NCBI RefSeq assembly: GCF_034931365.1
Contig: NZ_JAYGII010000015.1
Location: 1-64,000, forward strand
DNA length: 64,000 nt
Direction of reading: 5' to 3'
Source of the DNA: Natronospira elongata
GTDB taxonomy: Bacteria; Pseudomonadota; Gammaproteobacteria; Natronospirales; Natronospiraceae
This document shows, piece after piece, positions 17,114-23,849 of this stretch (position 1 is its first letter; every line of letters begins with the position of its first letter). Position numbers and translations under genes: made by a program. Below the pieces are notes generated by a model. That model was not told where the DNA came from and did not search any database. It saw only the letters and a program-made list of their open reading frames with translations.

Positions 17114-20100
17114 TCAGGCCGTGGCCATTTCCACGGCTTCATCCACATCCACCGAGACCAGCCTGGAGACACCGGGTTCATTCATGGTCACACCCAACAG
17201 CTGATTGGACAGCTCCATGGTGATCTTGTTGTGGGTGATGAAAATGAACTGGACCCGTTCCGACATTTCCTTCACCAGGTCACAGAAACGACCCACATTG
17301 GCATCATCCAGGGGCGCATCCACCTCGTCCAGCATGCAGAAGGGTGCCGGGTTCAATTCGAAAATGGAGAACACCAGCGACACCGCGGTCAGCGCCTTCT
17401 CACCACCCGACAAGGCACTGATGCTGCTGTTGCGTTTACCGGGCGGCCGCGCCATCACGGCAACGCCTGCATCGAGCAAATCCTCGCCGGTCATTTCCAG
17501 GTAGGCGTGACCGCCCCCGAACAGACGCGGGAAGGTTTCCTTGAGCCCGGCATTGACCTTGTCGTAGGTCTCCTTGAAGCGGGTCCGGGTTTCCCGGTCG
17601 ATCTTGCGGATTGCCGACTCCAGGGTCTCCAAGGCTTCGGTGAGATCGTCATACTGGGTGTCCAGATACTGCTTGCGTTCGGACTGTTCCCGGAACTCGT
17701 CGATGGCGGCCAGGTTGATATTCCCCAGTCGACTGATGCGGCGCTCCACGGCCTGCAGACTCTCATTCCAGTCACTGACCGAGGCATCCTCCGGCAGCGA
17801 GGCGGCCACCGTCTCCAGATCGGTCTCCAGTTCGTTGAGCTGCTCCACCAGGGTCTCCCGGCGCACCCTTGCCTCCTGGCTTTCCAGTCGCAGCTTCTCC
17901 AGCTCGCCACGCAGCTCGGCGGCCTTCTGCTCGTGCTCTACCCGCTGCTGCTCCTTCTCACGGATGTCCGCATCGATGGCCTCCATCCGGCGGCGAGCAG
18001 ACGCCAGTTCCTCATCTACCTGCTTGCGCCGTTCCAGCAGGCGCTCCAGTTGCTCTTCCTGACCGGCCACCGGATTCTCATCCTGGTCCAGGGCTTCACT
18101 GAGGCTGGAGCGACGCTCTGACAATTCCTCAAGCTGGGCCTGCATGCGCTCCAGCCCACGCCGGGTGGACTCCAGGCTGGAGCGGCGGGATTCCACCTTC
18201 AGAGCCAGTTCATGGGCCGCCTGCTGATCCTCACGGGCCTTGCGCCGGGCTTCTTCCAGGGCCTCGCGAATCTGTGCCCGCTCGGCTTCCAGCTCACGAC
18301 GCTCGTCCTCACCGGCCTGCATGGCATCGACACTGGTTTCCAGGCGCCCGCGGACCTCTTTCAACTGGCGATTCTGTTCCTCGAGCTGGCTTTCCAGCTC
18401 ACTTTCTTCCCGGCTCAGGGCTTCCCGTCTTTCGTCCGCCTGAGAGATCCGTGAGCGCAGGGACTCCAGCCGGGCATCGATATCGGAGATGCTGCGGTGG
18501 AGCTGGTTGAACTCACGCTGGGCGTCTTCCAGACCGGCCTCGCGCTCCTTGACCTCACCACGGGCCGCCTCAAGGGATTCCGCCAGGGTCTCGCACTCGG
18601 CTTCCAGGGTCTCGTGATCGGCCTGCAGCGACTTCAGGGACTGCTCGCGCTTGAGCACACTGTCTTCAGACTGTTCGGCCCGCACCACCCGGACCCAGTG
18701 CCGGCCCAGCCAGGTGCCGTCGCGGCAGACCACCGACTCCCCGGCAGCCAGGGTGGGCAGTTGCTGTCGGGCCTGTTCCAGATTGTGGGCGACCCGAACG
18801 CCGGACAGCAGTTCGCCAATCACGGCCGGCCCCTCGACCTTGGCTGCCAGATGCTCGGCATCGGCGGCGGCCGACTGGCCATCAGCGGCCGAAACCAGAC
18901 CCAGCTGTCCGGACTCAAGCCCCGGCAACTCGTCCAGGGCCATGGACACATCGTCCACGCTGACCGACTCCAGGTGATGGCCGAGCACGGTTTCCACCGC
19001 CCGCTCCCAGCCTTCCGAGACGCGGATACGCTCGGCCAGACGGGGCCGCTCTGCCAGCCCTTGCTGTTTCAGCCATTCGGCATTGCCGCCACCGTCCTTG
19101 TTGAGCGCTGCCTGCTGCAGGGCTTCGAGGGAGCTGATCCGGCCATTGAGGCTTTGCAACTCATTGCGGCGCTCATGCAGCCGACGACTCAGCTCCCGCT
19201 CCTGGCCACGGGCGCTCTCCAGGGCCTCACGGTGACCTTCCAGGGAGTCGGACAGGGCATCATGTCGCTCGCCCTGGCGATCCCGCTCCTCGCCCAGCTC
19301 CTGCTCCTGACGGCGCATGGCTTCGGTGGATAGCTGATCCCGCTGTTCGCGAATCTTCTCCACCCGCTCCAACTGACGCCGGACCTGGGTTTCCAGGTGT
19401 TCGATCCGGGTGCGCGAGACTTCGGCGGTCTGCTGATCTTCACCCGCACGGCGGCTGAAGCTGTCCCAGCGTTCCTGCCACTCGGCCAGCCGCTTCTCGG
19501 CCTGCTCCTGGGCGCTCACGGACTGCTCGGCGGCCTCCCGCAGGCGCTCCAGGCCCGGCTCCATTTCTGCCAGCCCGCTTTCGGTATCCTTGAGATACTC
19601 TTCGTCCCGGCGGATATGGTTGCGGGTCTGCTCCAGGGCATGCTCGGCGCGCTCCAGATCCTCCAACTGACGCTGACGCATCTCCCGGGCATGCTGGATG
19701 GCCTGCTCGACCCGGGTGATCTCCGCCCCCGTGCTGTAATAGCGCGCCTGTACCTCGTTGAAGGCCTCGCTGGCCTCGGTCTGACGCTCACGCTCTGCCT
19801 CCAGCTCCTTTTCCAGGCTCCGCTGGTGGCTGATCTCGGCCTGCATGCGGTTCTCGATCTCGGCCAGGCGACGGTCCTGGCTCTCCAGACCGCCATCCAA
19901 CTCCCGCACCCGCAGGGCCAGCAGCTGAGCCCGCAGCTCCCGCTCCTCGGCCTTGAGCTGCTTGTATTTCTCGGCGGTGCGCGCCTGGCGGTCCAGGTGG
20001 TTGAGCTGCTTTTCCACCTCCTCGCGCAGATCACTGAGGCGTTCCAGGTTCTCGCGGGTATGGCGAATCCGGTTCTCGGTCTCCCGCCGGCGCTCCTTGT

Positions 20101-20617
20101 ACTTGGAGATCCCCGCGGCCTCTTCCAGAAACACCCGCAACTCTTCCGGCTTGGCCTCGATGAGACGGCTGATCATCCCTTGCTCGATAATGGCGTAACT
20201 GCGCGGACCCAGGCCGGTCCCCAGGAAAATATCCTGAATATCGCGCCGACGGCAGCGAGAGCCATTGAGATAGTAGCTGGAGGTACCGTCACGGGACACC
20301 TGACGACGCACGGAAATCTCGTTGTAGCCGGCGTACTGCCCGCCCACGGACCCGTCGGAATTATCGAAGACCAGTTCGATGGAGGCGGTGCCCACCGGCT
20401 TGCGGCTGGTGGAGCCGTTGAAGATCACATCGGCCATGGAATCACCGCGCAGGTGCTTGGCGGAGCTCTCCCCCATGACCCAGCGCACGGCATCGATGAC
20501 ATTGGATTTGCCACAGCCGTTGGGACCGATGATGCCGGTCAACGGCGTGGGAAAGGTGATGGTGGTCGGATCGACGAAGGATTTGAATCCGGCCAGTTTG
20601 ATCTTGCTCAGTCGCAT
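17114..20617 (-). CDS. smc: Chromosome partition protein SMC
   Basis: A 1167-residue SMC ATPase that, with the ScpA and ScpB encoded at 7388-9491, compacts and separates chromosomes. The N-terminal head has Walker A 'GPNGCGKSNVIDAV', two long coiled coils surround a hinge at roughly 500-660, and the C-terminal head has the ABC signature 'LSGGEKAL' and Walker B 'FCMLDEVDAPLDD'. The start at 20617 (MRLSKIKLAGFKSF) matches the conserved family N-terminus. An upstream in-frame ATG at 20707 is ignored. The presence of SMC-ScpAB rather than MukBEF agrees with a non-enteric gammaproteobacterium. Confidence 0.95.
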   Translation of the reverse strand: MRLSKIKLAGFKSFVDPTTITFPTPLTGIIGPNGCGKSNVIDAVRWVMGESSAKHLRGDSMADVIFNGSTSRKPVGTASIELVFDNSDGSVGGQYAGYNEISVRRQVSRDGTSSYYLNGSRCRRRDIQDIFLGTGLGPRSYAIIEQGMISRLIEAKPEELRVFLEEAAGISKYKERRRETENRIRHTRENLERLSDLREEVEKQLNHLDRQARTAEKYKQLKAEERELRAQLLALRVRELDGGLESQDRRLAEIENRMQAEISHQRSLEKELEAERERQTEASEAFNEVQARYYSTGAEITRVEQAIQHAREMRQRQLEDLERAEHALEQTRNHIRRDEEYLKDTESGLAEMEPGLERLREAAEQSVSAQEQAEKRLAEWQERWDSFSRRAGEDQQTAEVSRTRIEHLETQVRRQLERVEKIREQRDQLSTEAMRRQEQELGEERDRQGERHDALSDSLEGHREALESARGQERELSRRLHERRNELQSLNGRISSLEALQQAALNKDGGGNAEWLKQQGLAERPRLAERIRVSEGWERAVETVLGHHLESVSVDDVSMALDELPGLESGQLGLVSAADGQSAAADAEHLAAKVEGPAVIGELLSGVRVAHNLEQARQQLPTLAAGESVVCRDGTWLGRHWVRVVRAEQSEDSVLKREQSLKSLQADHETLEAECETLAESLEAARGEVKEREAGLEDAQREFNQLHRSISDIDARLESLRSRISQADERREALSREESELESQLEEQNRQLKEVRGRLETSVDAMQAGEDERRELEAERAQIREALEEARRKAREDQQAAHELALKVESRRSSLESTRRGLERMQAQLEELSERRSSLSEALDQDENPVAGQEEQLERLLERRKQVDEELASARRRMEAIDADIREKEQQRVEHEQKAAELRGELEKLRLESQEARVRRETLVEQLNELETDLETVAASLPEDASVSDWNESLQAVERRISRLGNINLAAIDEFREQSERKQYLDTQYDDLTEALETLESAIRKIDRETRTRFKETYDKVNAGLKETFPRLFGGGHAYLEMTGEDLLDAGVAVMARPPGKRNSSISALSGGEKALTAVSLVFSIFELNPAPFCMLDEVDAPLDDANVGRFCDLVKEMSERVQFIFITHNKITMELSNQLLGVTMNEPGVSRLVSVDVDEAVEMATA

Positions 20618-20705
20618 GAATTTTCCGTCATTCAGGGGCCCCGCGCGGCGATGCTCGCGGCCGGGGCCGAAATAATCCGGGCTCTGGGGCCAAAACAATC
20701 CCGGC

Positions 20706-20734
20706 ATTGTAATGTAAAGCCGGGTCCGGTTTAA
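20706..20734 (-). promoter_or_regulatory. Candidate sigma70 promoter for smc
   Basis: TTAAAC (20729-20734) and TACAAT (20706-20711) are 17 bp apart on the minus strand, about 90 bases before the smc start in the smc-queF divergent gap. The -35 box is weak. Nothing else recognisable is in this 200-base gap. Confidence 0.4.
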
Positions 20735-20817
20735 TCCCGTTCCGGGCGGGCGGCGAAGAATCCGATCACTGCCCCCGCTCAGCCAGTGACATCCATTTCC
20801 CGACAGCGGAGCACATC

Positions 20818-21207
20818 GTGAGCACCACTCCCAGCAAGACCCTGGAAACCTTTCCCAATCCCAGGCCCGGCCGTGACTTTACCATCCGGATGGAAATTCC
20901 GGAATTCACCTGCCTCTGCCCCAAGACCGGCCAGCCGGATTTCGCCACCATCGAATTGGCCTACGTCCCCGACGAGCTCTGTGTGGAACTGAAGTCCCTC
21001 AAGCTCTACATCTGGGCCTTCCGCGACGAAGGCGCCTTTCACGAGGATGTGACCAATCAGATCCTGGACGATCTGGTGGCCACGATTTCGCCCAAGTTCA
21101 TGCGCGTGACCGGCGATTTCAACGTCCGGGGCGGCATCTGGACCAAAGTGGTGGCCGAGCATCGGGCGCCGGACTGGCAGGCCCCTGCGCCGGTTGAACT
21201 GCCCTGA
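20818..21207 (+). CDS. queF: NADPH-dependent 7-cyano-7-deazaguanine reductase QueF (short type)
   Basis: A 129-residue unimodular (YkvM-type) QueF, which reduces the nitrile of preQ0 to preQ1 for queuosine in tRNA. Visible motifs: the nucleophile Cys in 'EFTCLCPKTGQPDFA', the QueF motif 'ELKSLKLY' and the catalytic Asp/His in 'GAFHEDVTNQ'. E. coli has the long, two-domain type, so this is the Bacillus-like short form. The start is a GTG at 20818 with GCGGAG upstream. No other queuosine genes are in the window. Confidence 0.93.
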   Translation: MSTTPSKTLETFPNPRPGRDFTIRMEIPEFTCLCPKTGQPDFATIELAYVPDELCVELKSLKLYIWAFRDEGAFHEDVTNQILDDLVATISPKFMRVTGDFNVRGGIWTKVVAEHRAPDWQAPAPVELP

Positions 21208-21228
21208 GGCCTGAGCGGCCATGGCACC

Positions 21229-21257
21229 TTGCGTGCCCCGTGCCCTTTCTGTATAAC
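21229..21257 (+). promoter_or_regulatory. Candidate sigma70 promoter for dksA
   Basis: TTGCGT (21229-21234), 17 bp, then TATAAC (21252-21257). The predicted transcript would have a leader of about 115 bases before the dksA ATG. Confidence 0.45.
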
Positions 21258-21343
21258 CTGCCACTGATCGGCTATCGCCATCACTTGCATCGGAGATCAG
21301 GGATGAACCACCGAACCCTGCCCCGGGCCTGACCGGTTGCAGG

Positions 21344-21362
21344 GCTGAAAGCCGCTTTCAGC
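21344..21362 (+). promoter_or_regulatory. Hairpin in the dksA leader
   Basis: GCTGAAAG and CTTTCAGC form a perfect 8-bp stem with a 3-base loop, ending 17 bases before the dksA start and just upstream of its GGGGAG ribosome-binding site. It has no T-run, so it is not a terminator. It could affect translation or mRNA stability. Confidence 0.4.
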
Positions 21363-21379
21363 ATGGGGAGTCAAGGGCC

Positions 21380-21964
21380 ATGGCTGCAAAGAAATCCAGC
21401 AAGAAAAAAACATCGACCCGGAAAAAGGCCGCGAAAAAGACCGTGACGAAGAAAAAGACCGCCAAGAAGACCGCCGCGAAAAAGACAGCCGCGAAGAAGG
21501 CCGCCAGCAAGAAGGCGACCAGGAAGAAGACGGTGACCGCCGGTACCGTGGCCGCGGATACGGGCATCAAGCCCTATGAGCCTCGCAAGGGCGAGGAGTA
21601 CATGAACGAGGACCAGCGGGAGCATTTCCGTCAGATTCTGCTGGCCTGGAAATACGATCTGATGGAGGAAGTCGACCGCACCGTCCACCACATGCAGGAC
21701 GAGGCCGCCAACTTCCCCGATCCCAGTGACCGCGCCACCCAGGAGTCCGAGTTCAGCCTCGAGCTGCGGGCCCGTGACCGGGAGCGAAAGCTGATCAAGA
21801 AAATCGACGAGTCCCTGCAGGCGATCAAGGAAGACGATTACGGCTTCTGTCATTCCTGTGGCATCGAGATCGGCATTCGCCGGCTTGAGGCCCGCCCCAC
21901 GGCGACGCTGTGCATCGACTGCAAGACCCTGGACGAGATTCGCGAGAAGCAGATGATCGGCTAG
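21380..21964 (+). CDS. dksA: RNA polymerase-binding transcription factor DksA with Lys/Ala-rich N-terminal tail
   Basis: A 194-residue DksA, which enters the RNA polymerase secondary channel and works with ppGpp in the stringent response. The conserved part (from about residue 62) has the coiled-coil tip with acidic residues ('FPDPSDRATQESEF') and a zinc finger C-x2-C-x17-C-x2-C ('CHSCG' and 'CIDC'), ending 'EIREKQMIG'. E. coli DksA has 151 residues. Here about 55 extra N-terminal residues consist of KK-, AAKK- and KKTAAKK-type repeats like histone H1/AlgP tails. The tail follows a clear ribosome-binding site, so it appears to be translated. gluQ lies 86 bases downstream, a neighbour also found in E. 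coli. Confidence 0.93.
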   Translation: MAAKKSSKKKTSTRKKAAKKTVTKKKTAKKTAAKKTAAKKAASKKATRKKTVTAGTVAADTGIKPYEPRKGEEYMNEDQREHFRQILLAWKYDLMEEVDRTVHHMQDEAANFPDPSDRATQESEFSLELRARDRERKLIKKIDESLQAIKEDDYGFCHSCGIEIGIRRLEARPTATLCIDCKTLDEIREKQMIG

Positions 21965-22050
21965 CAAGCCGGCAAGATTCTCAGGTCCTGCCCGGCCCCG
22001 GCAGTCGCCGGGGTCGGATCACCGAACCCGCCGGAGGCTCCGACAGCCGC

Positions 22051-22974
22051 ATGTCAGACGCCGTTTCCCGGACCCCCTACACCGGCCGCTTTGCCCCCTC
22101 TCCCACCGGCCCGCTGCACTTCGGCTCCCTGCTCGCCGCCACCGCCAGCTATCTGGAAGCGCGCCGCCACGGAGGCCGCTGGCTGCTCCGCATTGACGAC
22201 ATCGACCCGCCCCGTGAGGCAGCCGGCGCCCGCGACGAGATACCCCGCACCCTGGAAGCATTTGGCTTTGAATGGGACGGGCCGATCATTCTCCAATCCA
22301 CCCACCTGGACCGTTACCAGGCAGCTCTGGAGCAGCTGCTGGCGGGCGGCCTGGCTTATCCCTGCGCCTGCACCCGCCGGGAAGTGCGCGCCGTCGCCCG
22401 CGAGGGCGTGGACGGGCCGATCTATCCCGGCACCTGCCGAAACGGCATGCCACCGGGACGGGAAGGCCGCGCCATCCGCCTGTCCACTCATGAGGCCCAG
22501 ATCGAATTCAAGGATGACTACCAGGGCCCGATAGCAGTGGACCTGGAAGCGCAGATGGGGGATTTCGTCATTCGTCGTGCGGATGGGCTGTTTGCCTATC
22601 ATCTTGCCGCAGCGGTGGATGACGGTGATGGGGAGATCAGTCATGTGGTGCGTGGCATTGATCTGCTTTACAGCGCCCCGCGCCAGATTCACCTCATGCA
22701 CTGCCTGGGCCTGACCCCGCCCTGCTACGCCCATCTGCCGGTTATCCTTAACCGGGAAGGCCAAAAGCTCAGCAAACAGACCGGCGCCACCGGCCTGGAC
22801 ACCGGCCAGGCCCCCGCCCTCCTCTTCCACGCCCTGCGCACCCTCGGCCAGGCGATCCCCGAGCCCCTGCAAGGCGCTACGCTGGAAGAGATCTGGGCGT
22901 GGGCGCTGGAGCATTGGGATAGTGAGCCGCTGCAGGGCCGCGATGTAATCGGCGAGGTGCCGGCGGTGGGCTGA
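22051..22974 (+). CDS. gluQ: Glutamyl-Q tRNA(Asp) synthetase
   Basis: A 307-residue truncated glutamyl-tRNA synthetase paralogue, which attaches glutamate to queuosine in the anticodon of tRNA-Asp. It has 'FAPSPTGPLHFGSL' (HIGH-type), 'QKLSKQTG' (KMSKS-type) and the zinc-site pattern 'CACTRRE' with 'YPGTCR'. It lacks the anticodon-binding domain, as expected for YadB/GluQRS. The start at 22051 follows GGAGG at a rather long distance of 13 bases. It lies after dksA, and queF upstream belongs to the same modification pathway. No terminator is obvious; a long repeat-bearing gap follows. Confidence 0.93.
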   Translation: MSDAVSRTPYTGRFAPSPTGPLHFGSLLAATASYLEARRHGGRWLLRIDDIDPPREAAGARDEIPRTLEAFGFEWDGPIILQSTHLDRYQAALEQLLAGGLAYPCACTRREVRAVAREGVDGPIYPGTCRNGMPPGREGRAIRLSTHEAQIEFKDDYQGPIAVDLEAQMGDFVIRRADGLFAYHLAAAVDDGDGEISHVVRGIDLLYSAPRQIHLMHCLGLTPPCYAHLPVILNREGQKLSKQTGATGLDTGQAPALLFHALRTLGQAIPEPLQGATLEEIWAWALEHWDSEPLQGRDVIGEVPAVG

Positions 22975-23082
22975 GGGCTTGCGTTGGTGGGCATCGAATA
23001 GCTTAGTGCCCTTGGATGCTGGTGACGGGGGCGCTTCGGTCATTTCGAATGGCGTTGATTGGGGTCAGTACCCTGCGTTGCC

Positions 23083-23231
23083 GGTGACGGATTGCATTCC
23101 GGCCTAGGTGGCGACAGGCCTTTCCAGGAACGCCGTAAACCCATCCCTGGGGGCTCTGGGTTCGCCATCCTGGCTCACACAGTCCTGGAAAGGCCTGTCG
23201 CCACCTAGGCCTACCTTTGCTGGGGGTCACC
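23083..23231 (+). repeat. Long hairpin element, copy 1 (149 bases)
   Basis: Bounded by GGTGAC (23083-23088) and its complement GTCACC (23226-23231). Inside is a perfect 29-bp inverted repeat, arms 23101-23129 and 23183-23211, around a 53-base centre (23130-23182). The centre can fold into two small hairpins, CCCA/TGGG (around 23140-23150) and GCCA-TCC-TGGC (around 23164-23174). Copy 2 carries the same centre on the other strand. No T-run follows, so it is not a terminator. Confidence 0.9.
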
Positions 23232-23298
23232 TGGGCTGTGCTTGCTGAGGGTGTGTTCTGAAATGTGAGCAGATTGCCTTCGATTCGGCCGTTGAAAT

Positions 23299-23370
23299 CG
23301 CGGATATACCCCCTCCCACGGCGGCTTTGGCATACGCTAATGCCCCCGTGGGAGCGAATTCATTCGCGAA
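23299..23370. repeat. REP doublet (REPIN-like), two inverted REP-type sequences
   Basis: CCGTGGGAG occurs at 23346-23354 on the plus strand and, inverted, at 23313-23321. On each side it is followed by 11 variable bases and GCGA. The plus copy contains the palindrome GCGAAT-TC-ATTCGC. This is the layout of REP sequences (a GTGG-type head plus a palindrome) mobilised by RAYT transposases in pseudomonads and xanthomonads. No RAYT gene is in the window. Confidence 0.65.
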
Positions 23371-23432
23371 CAAGAGCTGCCAGGTGCCACCAAGGCGAAA
23401 GACTGAACAAAACTCTCCACTAGCACGGCTCA

Positions 23433-23580
23433 GGTGACAACCTCCAAAGGTAGGCCCAGGTTCTGGTGGCCTTGCTCAGGGCTGTGTGAGGCAGGATGCC
23501 GAACCCAGAGCCCCCAGGGATGGGTTTACGGCGTCCTTGAGCAAGGCCACCAGAACCTGGGCCGGAACGCCCCCGTCACC
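23433..23580 (-). repeat. Long hairpin element, copy 2 (148 bases, inverted)
   Basis: Bounded by GGTGAC (23433-23438) and GTCACC (23575-23580). Arms 23453-23481 and 23535-23563 pair over 29 bp with one mismatch. The 53-base centre (23482-23534) is the reverse complement of copy 1's centre except at two positions, which swap a C-G pair for a G-C pair in the inner hairpin. The arm sequence is largely different from that of copy 1. Flanking bases beyond the arms are also similar between the copies. Confidence 0.9.
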
Positions 23581-23849
23581 GATCTCGAAGGGCCTTAGAC
23601 AGATCGAGGCCGCCCGGAAAACCTGTCATTACTCAAAGCCCACCCACGCAATCCATCGCTGACAGCGAAAGGCCCTAGCCCCATCGAAACCAATCGGCGT
23701 CGAAGCCGAGTCACATCTCACCACCGCCACTAAAGAACCCCTACGTTCGAAATCTGCCCTATACAGCCTAATGCCCAGAAGCTTGGGCCGAAGGCAGGCA
23801 GTGCGCTAAGCTTCAGGGCAGAGTCCCATTCACAGGCTTGGAGTCCCCC

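Larger units (their letters stand above)
22975..23849. other. Gene-free intergenic region, 875 bases, with nested inverted repeats
   Basis: No open frame here has a recognisable protein or a ribosome-binding site. The region holds a GGTGACGGGGGCG fragment at 23021-23033, a long hairpin element (23083-23231), a REP doublet (23299-23370) and a second, inverted hairpin element (23433-23580). Bases 23581-23772 show nothing recognisable. A small palindrome (GCCCA/TGGGC, 23773-23788) lies 60 bases before acs. Confidence 0.85.

Noticed and set aside
23003..23230. Short minus-strand frame across hairpin copy 1
   Set aside because: It runs straight through the inverted repeat and has no family features, so a protein is unlikely.
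23083..23231. Hairpin copy 1 as a transcription terminator for gluQ
   Set aside because: No T-run follows on either strand and the 53-base centre is far too large for an intrinsic terminator.
23083..23580. Integron attC sites or a CRISPR array in the gluQ-acs gap
   Set aside because: There are only two hairpins, in opposite orientation, with no GTTRRRY core sites, no integrase and no regularly spaced direct repeats.
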